Origin: Lysinibacillus contaminans
GTDB taxonomy: Bacteria > Bacillota > Bacilli > Bacillales_A > Planococcaceae
Assembly (NCBI RefSeq): GCF_001278945.1
Contig: NZ_LGRV01000003.1
Location: forward strand, 1,178,001 to 1,242,000
Direction of reading: 5' to 3'
Length of the DNA: 64,000 nt
Shown here one piece after another: positions 22,301 to 31,221 of this stretch. A program made the translations under genes and the position numbers. Every line of letters starts with the position of its first letter. The first letter of the stretch is position 1. The notes beneath the pieces are model-generated. The model did no database searches and was not told the origin of the DNA. It worked only from the letters and a program-made list of their open reading frames with translations.

Positions 22301-23452
22301 ATGAACAATCAACGATGGCTTTCACAAAATTTCTTTGCCTTTTTCTTCACATGGGGTATCTTTTTACCCTACTGGACAGGTTGGCTTGTCGATGCCAAGC
22401 AACTTACCGTTTCTGAAGCAAGCATAGTTATGGGTTGTGGTTTACTTGCCCGTGCTGCTTCTAACTTATTCTTCTTCCCTACACTCGCAAAATACGTCAA
22501 TAACAAAAACCTAAATGGTATTTTAGCACTCGGAGCACTGATGACGGCGCTACTCTATATTCCTAGTACATCCTTTACGTCTCTTTTCATCGTGACGATT
22601 TTATTTAGCGCCTTTTACCCAGCATTACTTCCAGCAATTGAAAGTAGTGCAGCAACACTTGTACAACAAAGTCATGTCCATTACGGTAAAAGCCGATCAT
22701 ATGGCTCCTTTGGATTTGTCATTGCAGTATTGATTATTAGTATGCTGACAGGTGTATTCGGCAAACAAATGATCTTTTGGAGCATGATTGTTGGACTGAT
22801 TGGTATGCTAATGATGCAACTAACGGCAACACCGAAAGTATTGCTCGCTGTTCCAACCAAAGAAGATCGTGAACAATCACTTTCCATGAAAACACTGTGG
22901 AAACTGAAAGGCTTCCCAGTTGTATTATTAATCGTAATTTTATTACAAGGAGCACATGCTTCTTACTATAGTTATGGTTATATTTATTTGGAGGATTTAA
23001 ACGTTAACCCTCTTTATATAGGTATGATTATTAATATAGCTGTTATTTGTGAAATCCTTTATTTCATGAAGGCTGATACATTATTCACAACATGGCGCTC
23101 ATCATCACTACTGCTATTAGCGGGAATTGGTTCTACATTGCGCTGGGTATTAATATTCCTTTTCCCAAATGTATTTGTTTTTGTACTCTCACAAATATTG
23201 CATGCTCTATCCTTTGCTTTAGCTCATTATGCCTTTATCGCCTATATAACAAAGACTTTGCCGAAGGAGCAAATTCCAAATGCACAAGGTCTGTATTCAG
23301 CTCTTGCTATGGGTCTAAGTACGGCAATACTCACGTTTTTAGGTGGTTATCTATATGAAATATCACCGGGCTTATCGTTTTTAGCAATGATTATTTGTAC
23401 CGTGCCTGCGATTCTTATCGTACTGGCAACACGTAAGAGGTACAACTATTAA
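22301..23452 (+). CDS. MFS transporter, phenylpropionate/HcaT-like family
   Basis: This 383-residue transporter has about twelve hydrophobic helices and belongs to the HcaT-like MFS_1 group. It has an early FFFTWGIFLPYWTGWLVD segment and the loop HYGKSRSYGSFGF. I chose ATG at 22301 because TGGAGGT lies ten bases upstream; the in-frame ATG at 22283 overlaps that site. The divergent Crp-family regulator probably controls it. The substrate is unknown. A terminator follows. Confidence 0.88.
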   Translation: MNNQRWLSQNFFAFFFTWGIFLPYWTGWLVDAKQLTVSEASIVMGCGLLARAASNLFFFPTLAKYVNNKNLNGILALGALMTALLYIPSTSFTSLFIVTILFSAFYPALLPAIESSAATLVQQSHVHYGKSRSYGSFGFVIAVLIISMLTGVFGKQMIFWSMIVGLIGMLMMQLTATPKVLLAVPTKEDREQSLSMKTLWKLKGFPVVLLIVILLQGAHASYYSYGYIYLEDLNVNPLYIGMIINIAVICEILYFMKADTLFTTWRSSSLLLLAGIGSTLRWVLIFLFPNVFVFVLSQILHALSFALAHYAFIAYITKTLPKEQIPNAQGLYSALAMGLSTAILTFLGGYLYEISPGLSFLAMIICTVPAILIVLATRKRYNY

Positions 23453-23463
23453 ATATCTCGAAG

Positions 23464-23501
23464 ACAAGCTACCTCAAATTCTATTGAGGTAGCTTGTTTT
23501 T
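23464..23501 (+). terminator. terminator after MFS gene
   Basis: ACAAGCTACCTCAA and its complement form a 14-base stem ending in a T run. Confidence 0.9.
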
Positions 23502-23680
23502 GTATAGTTGCGTATTTATAGGTGTAGTGACTGAAAGAAAGCTCTCTTGTTCAAATCTCGTTCGCTGTTCTTCTTGTTACTAAATTCACAAGCTAATTAT
23601 TAACATTTATATAAAAATACCTTTATATTAAGTGTATAAGTAGTAAAAAAACAAAAACTTATCATTCGGAGGCGCTACAA

Positions 23681-25138
23681 TTGAAACAATATCTATCATT
23701 AAACAAAAGCTATATTAACGGAGAATGGATTGACGGAAATAGCGGCAAATCATTTGATATTACAAATAAATTTGATGACGCACTACTAACAACAGTACAA
23801 ATGGCATCAAAAGAACAAGCAGAAGAAGCATTTGGTTATGCACAAGCAGCATTTAAAAATTGGGCTCATAACGCGACTCTTCGTAAAGAAGTCATTGAAA
23901 AAGCGAAAAAATATTTCATCGATAATCGTTCTGATATCATCGACTTATTAATTGAAGAATCAGGTTCAAGCTTTGTGAAGGCTAGTATTGAAATTGATAG
24001 CACAATCGGCGCGATGCAAGAAGCGTTAAAAGTGGTTGATCTGGCGTATGAAGTACGTACAGAAGCATCAATTATTCCTGACAAAGTAAATGAAATCCAC
24101 CGCCTACCACTAGGTGTTGTATCTTCAATTGCACCATTTAACTTCCCGCTATACTTATCAATGCGTACGATTGTACCAGCACTTGCTCTTGGTAACACAG
24201 TTGTACACAAAGCGGATTTACAAGTAAGCTTGGCTTCTGGTTCGGTAATCGCAAAAGCGTTTGATCATGCAGGTATTCCAGCAGCTGTATTCCAAAGCCT
24301 ACTAACGAAATCATCAGTTATTGGTGACATCATGGTAGAACATCCAACTGTAAAACTAGTAAGCTTCACAGGTTCTACTGAAGTAGGTCGTCATATTGGT
24401 GCAGTAGCTGGTCGTGAATTTAAACGTGTAGCACTTGAACTTGGTGGTAACGCGCCATTCGTCGTACTTTCTGATGCGGATGTAGATCAAGCTGTAAAAG
24501 CAGCAGCATTCGGTAAGTTCCTTCACCAAGGTCAAATTTGTATGATTACAAACCGTATTATTGTACACAAAGATCTATATGAAGAATTTACAACGAAATT
24601 CGTTGAACATGTGAAAGGCATTAAATATGGTGATCCTCGTAACCATGAAGTTGCAATTGGACCAATCATTAACGATAAACAACGCAAGCATGCCTTAGCA
24701 ATTATTGAACAAGCAAAAGCAGAAGGTACAGAAGTGTTACTTGATGGCCGTGTCGAAGGAAACGTCATGACTCCAACAATCTTTGGTAACGTGAAAAATG
24801 ATAGCCACCTGGCACAGTCAGAAATCTTTGGCCCAGTAGCCCCTATCATTAAAGCGGATTCTGATGAAGAAGCAATTGAATTTGCGAACGATACAATTTA
24901 CGGTTTAAGCTCAGCAATCTTCTCAGGCAATGTTGAACAAGCACGTGAATATGCAAAAGAAATCGAATTCGGTATGACACATATCAATGACCAAAGTGTA
25001 AACGACGAACCTACTGCTCCATTCGGTGGGATGCGCCAAAGTGGTGTAGGTCGCTTCGGTAACCCATTCTACGTGGACGAGTTCACACAAGTAAAATGGA
25101 TTTCTGTACAAAAAGCACCAAGACAATATCCATTCTAA
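23681..25138 (+). CDS. NAD(P)-dependent aldehyde dehydrogenase (vanillin/benzaldehyde type)
   Basis: This 485-residue ALDH oxidises an aldehyde to the acid. The general base is Glu253 (ELGGNAPF) and the nucleophile is Cys287 (GQICM). Oxyanion Asn154 lies in PFNFP, and Lys177 contacts the cofactor. The tail PFGGMRQSGVGRFG is typical of vanillin and benzaldehyde dehydrogenases. The start is a TTG six bases after GGAGGCG. It is a single gene with its own terminator. The aryl-alcohol dehydrogenase at 11885 could be a functional partner, but it is 10 kb away. Confidence 0.92.
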   Translation: MKQYLSLNKSYINGEWIDGNSGKSFDITNKFDDALLTTVQMASKEQAEEAFGYAQAAFKNWAHNATLRKEVIEKAKKYFIDNRSDIIDLLIEESGSSFVKASIEIDSTIGAMQEALKVVDLAYEVRTEASIIPDKVNEIHRLPLGVVSSIAPFNFPLYLSMRTIVPALALGNTVVHKADLQVSLASGSVIAKAFDHAGIPAAVFQSLLTKSSVIGDIMVEHPTVKLVSFTGSTEVGRHIGAVAGREFKRVALELGGNAPFVVLSDADVDQAVKAAAFGKFLHQGQICMITNRIIVHKDLYEEFTTKFVEHVKGIKYGDPRNHEVAIGPIINDKQRKHALAIIEQAKAEGTEVLLDGRVEGNVMTPTIFGNVKNDSHLAQSEIFGPVAPIIKADSDEEAIEFANDTIYGLSSAIFSGNVEQAREYAKEIEFGMTHINDQSVNDEPTAPFGGMRQSGVGRFGNPFYVDEFTQVKWISVQKAPRQYPF

Positions 25139-25202
25139 TATAAGCGGATACCCTTAGAGCTTTTGGAAAAGGCTTAAGACCTCAGTTGTCTTTAAATATT
25201 TG

Positions 25203-25242
25203 AAAAACCGCTCCACATTTTAATAGATGTGGAGCGGTTTTT
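25203..25242 (+). terminator. terminator after aldehyde dehydrogenase
   Basis: AAACCGCTCCACAT and ATGTGGAGCGGTTTTTT form a long stem with a T tail. Confidence 0.9.
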
Positions 25243-25328
25243 TGATTGGCTATTCTCAAAAAAGATTGTTGCTCTCGACGATCATTATAAAAGCCATTGG
25301 TTAAAATGATGCTATTACTGATTTTATA

Positions 25329-25658
25329 TTACAGCCACCAAAACAATCCCCCTAACAAATTCTTTTGAATATCTTTTTTCACAGGGTCTTCAAAACTTGT
25401 TCTGTTATTTGTAGGCTCTAATACTTCTTCTTTGACGCCTTCATATTTATTTGAAAGTTTAGTTTGTGGATCCTCGTCTTTTTTCGCGTCTCGACGTTCA
25501 TTTTCAACCTTTATTGCTTCCTCAATTATATCGTAATAATCTCTTGTGATAACCGCTTCGTAAACTCGTTGAACAATGCTATTGATAGTTTGCTCAGTAG
25601 CATCTATCCCCATCGCCTTCAATTTATCCATAACATCGTTTCTAATATCAATCTTCAT
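25329..25658 (-). CDS. hypothetical protein, 109 residues
   Basis: I do not recognise this protein. It is hydrophilic and highly charged, with a helical first half (KIDIRNDVMDKLKAMGIDATEQTIN) and an acidic linker. It ends in a short hydrophobic GGLFWWL tail that could touch a membrane or partner. A clear AAGGAGAG ribosome site precedes the ATG. It is the first of several orphan genes in a 3-kb patch between the aldehyde dehydrogenase and a MocR regulator. Confidence 0.7.
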   Translation of the reverse strand: MKIDIRNDVMDKLKAMGIDATEQTINSIVQRVYEAVITRDYYDIIEEAIKVENERRDAKKDEDPQTKLSNKYEGVKEEVLEPTNNRTSFEDPVKKDIQKNLLGGLFWWL

Positions 25659-26093
25659 TTAAAATCTCTCCTTGATATCGATTATTTCTTTGCCGAGTTA
25701 TTATCAATAGTGATGACTTTTATATTAATTGCTCATTATATTTTGTCTATATAAGATAAGTGGTATCAACTAATCCTATGTCCCAATCGGAAATATCTTC
25801 TTTAATACCGTATAATATTGGTTTCTCCAATACGCTATCAATTATACTGCTGTAGTTGTATTGATCTAAGCTAACTCCGTAATTACTTTTACAAAGTCTA
25901 AGCTATCTAGACCACATTCGAGTGCCGAAATATAAAATAAAATAATAATAAAATGATGTAGGTTAAGAAAAAACTCGAGGTTTTATTGCACTTGCATCAT
26001 ATATTTAATAAAATGCTTTGTTAAACAAAAATTTCAAAATAAAAGGACTGCTGGTTAAAGTCCTTTCCTAATTGGAATTACCTAAATGGCAAA
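25659..26093. other. accessory gap with a possible minus-strand gene remnant
   Basis: No intact gene is supported. On the minus strand a frame from about 25903 down to a TAG at 25747-25749 stays open for about 51 codons (for example YGVSLDQYNYSSIIDSVLEK) but has no start codon. It may be the tail of a lost gene. Confidence 0.35.
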
Positions 26094-26294
26094 CTAACAA
26101 TATAACCAATTTAGAATACTAACTCTCGTAAGAAGAACGGGAGATGGTTCATCATCCCAAACAGCAGCTCCATCGGTTTTAACTAATTGAATTTTGTCAC
26201 TAAAAGATAAAATGCTAAAAGCTGGATAGCCTATGAAAATAAGGAAGATAACTATTATGGCAAAGACTAATTTTAAACCTAATTTTTTGGTCAA
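26094..26294 (-). CDS. small membrane-anchored hypothetical protein
   Basis: This 66-residue protein has one N-terminal hydrophobic helix (LVFAIIVIFLIFIGYPAF) followed by a short polar part. The start is TTG with AAAGG ten bases upstream. I recognise no family. The abrupt end suggests that it could be the front part of a longer gene cut by a frameshift. Confidence is low. Confidence 0.4.
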   Translation of the reverse strand: MTKKLGLKLVFAIIVIFLIFIGYPAFSILSFSDKIQLVKTDGAAVWDDEPSPVLLTRVSILNWLYC

Positions 26295-26579
26295 TTTAAA
26301 TCAAACCTTTAAGATATTAAAGTGGATTCAAGTATCAACAGAGTTATTTAACACAGCCAATAAAAAAAGAAAGCTGCCAGCCTTGTAGCTGCTTTTAAAT
26401 TGCTTTATTCAAAAAAAACAGCAAGAAGTTAAAGTGAACGACAAAATAGTACTTTTCGCTTTGTAATCTTCATTCTTTTTATGATTTATTCAATAGGTAT
26501 TAAATTGTGAAGGAATAAAAGCTCTTTTCTTCCCTACCTTCTACTACTTCGTAAATCATGGGTTTGCTATGTCTTCTAT
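26295..26579. other. short gap with a weak minus-strand terminator
   Basis: No gene is seen. Around 26355-26398 an imperfect GCAGCT-containing stem is followed on the minus strand by a T-rich run. It may terminate the small gene at 26580-26854. CAGCAAGAAGTTAA (26419-26432) recurs at 27077-27090. Confidence 0.4.
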
Positions 26580-26854
26580 CTAGCTTTCCCCTAACATTCT
26601 TTTATTGAAAGAATCCAACAGAGTTTCTCCAGGTTCTAGCTCAATCCATTTTTCATGTAGTCCTAACCTGCTTCCATATAATGCGGAAAGTTCTTCATCC
26701 TCTTTTTTCTCCAGAAAGTTAATGATGCAATCTTTAGCACTCCTACATATACTACTGCTTAATTCCGCTCTGAGTTCGTTAGGAATATTCAATTCTTCGT
26801 TTGATTTTCTAGTTTTTTTACTACAATACTTATTAAAATTTCGTCATTGTTCAT
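26580..26854 (-). pseudogene. small hypothetical gene broken (or frameshifted) at an A7 run
   Basis: A strong ribosome site GGGAGGTG precedes ATG at 26854. That frame, MNNDEILISIVVKK, runs into a stop after 21 codons. Shifting by -1 inside the run of seven A (complement of 26813-26819) continues into a 70-residue open frame ending at 26580. That frame includes NIPNELRAELSSSICRSAK and ELEPGETLLDSFNKRM. The junction codons are GTA AAA AAA C, which is a classic slippery heptamer. It may be a single-base deletion, a sequencing error or programmed frameshifting. Without the shift only the TTG-started 26580-26792 part would be made. The family is not recognised. Confidence 0.5.
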
Positions 26855-27331
26855 TTTGACACCTCCCGTATTATAATTGTATTATTTATCTCAAAACTTG
26901 TAAAATTAACCTTTTTAACCACCAGCGCATTAAAGGGGATTCCTGTTTATATAAGAAAGAAGAACAGTTTTATCAATTCAATGATTTATAACTACAGCGC
27001 CCGAGAAGTGGGTACATATATGTATATAAGTCTTAAAGCCAGTCTATTTACCCTTGCCAGCCCTATTTATAGCTGGCAGCAAGAAGTTAAGCTCAGAAGC
27101 GGTTTTTAACATGCTTTTTCTGTTTAACATTGTTTTTATTAAGAATAAGCTCAGTCGTTGCTGGACATAAAAAAAGATGCTATCTAAATCTAATTGATTG
27201 ATAACATCCCTTGTGCTTATTAATATTGGCTCTTTGCTAAAAGATTGTTGCTATTCAAATCACGGCGCAGGTTAGTCGAACAAGAGAGGGAGGGTTTTAT
27301 ATCTATAACCCTGACTAAAACAATGAATGAA
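26855..27331. other. accessory gap with hairpins and short repeats
   Basis: No gene is supported in these 477 bases. There is a hairpin with TGCCAGC/GCTGGCA arms near 27055-27078 and a copy of CAGCAAGAAGTTAA at 27077-27090. A GATGCTATC/GATAACATC stem near 27174-27212 probably terminates the small minus-strand gene at 27332. A degenerate repeat begins at about 27254. Confidence 0.45.
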
Positions 27332-27505
27332 TCAGTAAATATTTTTTCGTTTTTCTTTGAACCAATCATAAATTTCAAATAGAAAAAAAATAAGGAAATA
27401 AAGAGGACCTAATAGAAAAACGTATCTACTTTCAGGCACCAAAAAGGCGACCGGAAAAGCAATTAATACAATTGTGATGAGAAGAATTTTTTGTTTTTTA
27501 TCCAT
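27332..27505 (-). CDS. small membrane protein, 57 residues
   Basis: ATG at 27505 follows the ribosome site AAAGGAAG. The 57-residue product begins MDKKQKILLITIVLIAFPVA and has two hydrophobic stretches (residues 7-23 and 29-43). It ends with the basic tail DWFKEKRKNIY. The pattern of a charged start, two helices and a charged end is typical of real small membrane proteins. I recognise no family. A hairpin with a T run lies downstream. Confidence 0.6.
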   Translation of the reverse strand: MDKKQKILLITIVLIAFPVAFLVPESRYVFLLGPLYFLIFFLFEIYDWFKEKRKNIY

Positions 27506-27720
27506 TTAATGTACTTCCTTTGACAGTAATATTTTAATTATAACATTACTATTTGTAAGCAGGAAATAGCTTTTGGGGATTGATGCAGCAGTATGAACAT
27601 AATGTAAAAAAAGAATAGGTCTTTATTCAACTCCCGGCGCAGTTTAGATGAAAAGCGATTGTAAACTTTATTGACCTGAGTTAGAATTATAAAGCTTTAA
27701 AGTATAAAAAGGTAGGTTTA

Positions 27721-27933
27721 ATGATGGGTTTATTATCCTTAATTACAGGATTTATCTGTATAGTTATTACGTTGCGTATTTACATACCCGAGATAAAGAA
27801 AGCCGATACTGTTCAGGAAAAGTGGATGGAGTTTTTTGATTTTATTACAGACCCTTTTACTGGATCAGTTTTGTTTTATTTAGGCCTTCTACTAACTCTA
27901 TATGGTTTATTAAGTATATCAAATTCACTTTGA
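27721..27933 (+). CDS. small two-helix membrane protein, 70 residues
   Basis: Two hydrophobic helices (about residues 3-21 and 46-66) flank a charged loop (PEIKKADTVQEKWMEFFDF). AAGGTAGG precedes the tandem ATG ATG start. I recognise no family. It stands alone on the plus strand within a patch of minus-strand orphan genes. Confidence 0.55.
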   Translation: MMGLLSLITGFICIVITLRIYIPEIKKADTVQEKWMEFFDFITDPFTGSVLFYLGLLLTLYGLLSISNSL

Positions 27934-28066
27934 GTATTTTTCTGACGGAGTTAATTCTACATATTTTGTGGATTAACTTTGTTTTTTTATGTTTTAATAA
28001 CAACAAACTTTGAGAAACAGCCTTAATATTACATTTAGACAGTTTGCTTTTAGATTGCTCTCTTTC

Positions 28067-28450
28067 CTAATAGCTCGCTGCGCCTAGCACTAATTCAAGT
28101 TCTCTCCTCATAAATTCTTCATCGAAATTTTCCTCTAGATTAAGCCATCCTAGACCTTGTGTATCAACTAACACATTGGCGTTATGAAGCTCTACATAAT
28201 AAAATACATTGAGATTAGGACGGAATTCATATTTAGTAAGACCATATGCAATTTTACTTGCAGTTGTAGAGATCTTTTCCGCTTCGTATTTCTCTAAATA
28301 CTGGTTAACTTTTTCATAATATTTTTTTACACATTCACTTTTACTAATCCCATGGAACGTTTCTGTTTTTTCGTAAACTAGTGAAAAATTAGCATTACCA
28401 AGAGGGTTGTAGTACTCTAACGTCCTCACTACAATTGTTAAGTTTTCCAT
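28067..28450 (-). CDS. hypothetical protein, 127 residues
   Basis: This soluble, acidic protein has no signal peptide. AAAGGGGAT is a good ribosome site upstream of the ATG. Segments such as TLEYYNPLGNANFSLVYEKTE and NVFYYVELHNANVLVDTQG suggest an alpha/beta fold. I do not recognise the family. Orphan genes of this size next to other small genes are often immunity proteins, but nothing in the sequence proves that here. Confidence 0.65.
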   Translation of the reverse strand: MENLTIVVRTLEYYNPLGNANFSLVYEKTETFHGISKSECVKKYYEKVNQYLEKYEAEKISTTASKIAYGLTKYEFRPNLNVFYYVELHNANVLVDTQGLGWLNLEENFDEEFMRRELELVLGAASY

Positions 28451-28820
28451 AATATATCCCCTTTGAACTATTTTCCCTCAGTATAGTCAAAGTTAGTTGG
28501 ATTTATAATGGTTCGATGGATTTTTTTAACAACGTTATTTTCCTCCAATTATAAATTCATTCACTTATATCAACTCTTGTCATAAAAAAACTTGTTTAAG
28601 ATTAGCAAATTCAACCGAAATTTAACATTACTTTCACCTCTAACTCGTTCCGTTGGCGGAAGAACAACACCTTCTAGAGAATAGCCTTTTGATATAGGCT
28701 AACTATAGATAATCTCTGATACAGCTAGGAACATATCAATCTATTAGAGGCATAGTGTTTACATACAGAAAAAAATCCTTTACGACAGATCAGAGCGCCC
28801 TAACCTTGTAAACCCGCATT
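28451..28820. other. non-coding gap
   Basis: No gene, clear repeat or structured element is visible in these 370 bases. It holds the upstream region of the 28067-28450 gene and the downstream region of the MocR regulator. Confidence 0.55.
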
Positions 28821-30257
28821 TTACTGATGCTCTATTGTTTCAATCGCAATCGCATATAAAATTTCTAAGCCAGTCTTTAAATCTTCTAACGTAGCATAAG
28901 CATACGAAAGTCGTACATGATGCACATCTTGTGGGTCGTATATGAAGCCCGGATTTATCAGTACAAGATGTTGTAACAACTGCATGAAAAACGCCTTATT
29001 CACTATAGGCTCATGGAATTTTATCCAAATATAAAATCCGCCCTTTGGCTGATCCCAATTTGCGATACCTGCGAATTTTTCCTTTAGTAGGTCTACTACA
29101 TAATCGGCTCTCTTCTGCAATGTTTTACGCAAGCTCTCGATATGTTTTTCATACTTTCCTGTTTGGAGCCAGTGCAACACAATTTCCTGTGAAATAGCAC
29201 TAGAACCGTAATCTGTTTGCATCTTGATATCGGCTAGTCGCTCGATTACTGTGGATGGCCCAATGACCCATCCTATTCGAAGACCTGGACTCAATGTTTT
29301 CGAAACACTGCCAATATAAAGTACTTGCCCACTTTCATCCATAGCTTTTATCGGCTCTGTCGTATCATCAAACAACAACTCATGATACACATCATCTTCA
29401 ATAATTGGGATACGTAAATCTTTGCAAGCATCATAAAGTTTCTCTCTTTCAGTCTGAGACCAAACTGCCCCTGTAGGATTATTTAATGTCGGGACTGTAT
29501 AAAAAATCGCCTGTCGTTTGCGTTTTCTTTCTTTAAGTGTGGTATGTAAGTGAGTATCACGTACTACAGGTACCATTTGCATGCCAACCGATTGAAATGG
29601 GTGTACAGAATTTAAATAAGAAGTCTCTTCTTGAAAGACAATAGAACCTTGCTCCAGTAAGCCAACTGCAATCAACTGCAATGCTTGTAATGCCCCTGAA
29701 ACGATACAAACATTTTGTGGTGCCGTCTGAATACCTTTCTTTTTTACATATTCACAAATAGCTAAACGCAATGAGAGACTACCTTGTGGCGAGGAATAGC
29801 CAAGCATCGTTGGTTGTAAACTGAGTTCTTGTAAAGAAGCCTCTATTTCAGCCGTTGGTAATAAACTTGGTGCCAACTCACCTGTTCCAAGACGAATGAC
29901 ATCATCTCGTTGCTCATACTCATTGATCAACTGGATGGTATGATAATTGGGTTTATGTAAACTTGCCTCAATATAATTTTGCCAATTCGGCTGTGCTTGC
30001 TTTACAAAGACATGCCAAGAGTTTTCCGCTACAAACACGCACGAACCAACTTTTGCTTCTAGTAAACCATCTGCTTTTAACTCTTCTAATGCTTGCTGAA
30101 CAGTACTTCGGTTTACACCAAACTGCAGTGCGAGCTGTCTTTGAGTTGGAAGCTTTGTCCCCACTACCCAGTCGCCACGCGCAATGTTATCAGTCATCCA
30201 ATCCATAATTTGCTGTTGTAACGATGTTGGCACTTCTCTATTTGGTTGCCATCCCAT
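28821..30257 (-). CDS. MocR/PdxR-type GntR regulator with aminotransferase domain
   Basis: This 478-residue protein has an N-terminal GntR winged helix (about residues 10-80, QRQLALQFGVNRSTVQQALEEL). A fold-type I aminotransferase domain follows, with the PLP lysine in SVSKTLSPGLRIGW. MocR proteins sense PLP or amino compounds and often control a divergent gene. Here that gene is a LysE-type exporter starting about 100 bases away, with a palindrome between them. AAGGAGA is the ribosome site. Confidence 0.92.
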   Translation of the reverse strand: MGWQPNREVPTSLQQQIMDWMTDNIARGDWVVGTKLPTQRQLALQFGVNRSTVQQALEELKADGLLEAKVGSCVFVAENSWHVFVKQAQPNWQNYIEASLHKPNYHTIQLINEYEQRDDVIRLGTGELAPSLLPTAEIEASLQELSLQPTMLGYSSPQGSLSLRLAICEYVKKKGIQTAPQNVCIVSGALQALQLIAVGLLEQGSIVFQEETSYLNSVHPFQSVGMQMVPVVRDTHLHTTLKERKRKRQAIFYTVPTLNNPTGAVWSQTEREKLYDACKDLRIPIIEDDVYHELLFDDTTEPIKAMDESGQVLYIGSVSKTLSPGLRIGWVIGPSTVIERLADIKMQTDYGSSAISQEIVLHWLQTGKYEKHIESLRKTLQKRADYVVDLLKEKFAGIANWDQPKGGFYIWIKFHEPIVNKAFFMQLLQHLVLINPGFIYDPQDVHHVRLSYAYATLEDLKTGLEILYAIAIETIEHQ

Positions 30258-30272
30258 ATCGCATCTCCTTAA

Positions 30273-30300
30273 AATTGGACGGGTGAAAAACCATCCAATT
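30273..30300. promoter_or_regulatory. palindromic operator between MocR and LysE genes
   Basis: AATTGGACGG (30273-30282) and CCATCCAATT (30291-30300) form an inverted repeat with one mismatch, eight bases apart. The sequence then continues AATTGGTCG, giving a near-direct repeat of AATTGGACG. Downstream a symmetrical GTTATAAC (30317-30323 region) could serve as -10 for either strand. It is likely the MocR binding site. Confidence 0.65.
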
Positions 30301-30359
30301 GGTCGTTTTCTTTTAGTTATAACATACGTAAACTAGTAAAGAAAAGGAGGTATGACAAA

Positions 30360-30962
30360 ATGGAAGCATTTCTGCATGGCGTTATTTTAGCATTTGGACT
30401 TATTTTGCCATTAGGTGTACAAAATGTATTCGTATTTTCACAAGGTGCCACGCAGCCGCGTTTAGTTCGTGCCTTTCCAGCTAGCGTTACAGCGGCAGTG
30501 TGCGATACTTTACTCATTTTGCTCGCTGTCTTTGGCTTATCTGTTATTGTCCTGCAATTTGAGTGGTTACGAATCGCCCTAATGAGCGTTGGTATTGTCT
30601 TTTTACTGTATATGGGCTATGCCATTTGGAAATCCAACCCTACCAAAACCGAAAATAACGAGGCGCTCCCTATAAAAAAACAGATTTTATTTGCACTATC
30701 GGTTTCTCTATTAAACCCTCATGCTATTTTAGATACGATTGGTGTTATCGGGACAAGTGCATTAAAATACAGCGGCACTGAGCAAATTTACTTTACTGCT
30801 GCCTGTATTTTAATTTCTTGGCTGTGGTTTTTTGGACTTACACTTGCTGGTGCATCACTCAAAAAACTCGACAGTTCAGGTAAACTGATGAACACCTTTA
30901 ATAAATGTTCTGCTGTCTTTATATGGGCAACTGCGATTTATTTATTGAGTGGGCTGCTATAA
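30360..30962 (+). CDS. LysE/ArgO-family amino acid exporter
   Basis: This 200-residue membrane protein has about six helices. It opens with the family's FGLILPLGVQNVFVFSQGA motif and contains the second hallmark SLLNPHAILDTIG. LysE-type exporters pump out basic amino acids such as lysine or arginine. A ribosome site AAGGAGG precedes the ATG. The divergent MocR regulator probably activates it when the amino acid builds up. Confidence 0.93.
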   Translation: MEAFLHGVILAFGLILPLGVQNVFVFSQGATQPRLVRAFPASVTAAVCDTLLILLAVFGLSVIVLQFEWLRIALMSVGIVFLLYMGYAIWKSNPTKTENNEALPIKKQILFALSVSLLNPHAILDTIGVIGTSALKYSGTEQIYFTAACILISWLWFFGLTLAGASLKKLDSSGKLMNTFNKCSAVFIWATAIYLLSGLL

Positions 30963-31140
30963 AGTACGCCTTATCATAAAATAGAAAAAATGAGCTTTTT
31001 CGTTTCTTCATTTTCTTTATTAAAAGCGCCACCTGCTGAATAACGGAACGTTGGCTAAGCTCGCCACGTTTAGCGGCAAATACGCCAAGGCGAATTTGAT
31101 TATTATTTTAAACCAACAAGCTTCTCTTCAGAATAGCATA

Positions 31141-31177
31141 AAAACTCATTTGCAATTTATTATTGCAAATGAGTTTT
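31141..31177. terminator. bidirectional terminator
   Basis: AAAACTCATTTGCAA and TTGCAAATGAGTTTT form a perfect 15-base stem with a seven-base loop. It lies between the convergent LysE and UvrA-like genes. Confidence 0.9.
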
Positions 31178-31221
31178 CTTTACTGACTGACGTCAAGACC
31201 TGTATAAAAATGTCGATTGTT

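Noticed and set aside
22198-22416. Alternative start MSYEQSTM in another frame at the MFS gene
   Set aside because: The frame ends after 72 codons and has no transporter similarity; the ATG at 22301 opens the full MFS frame.
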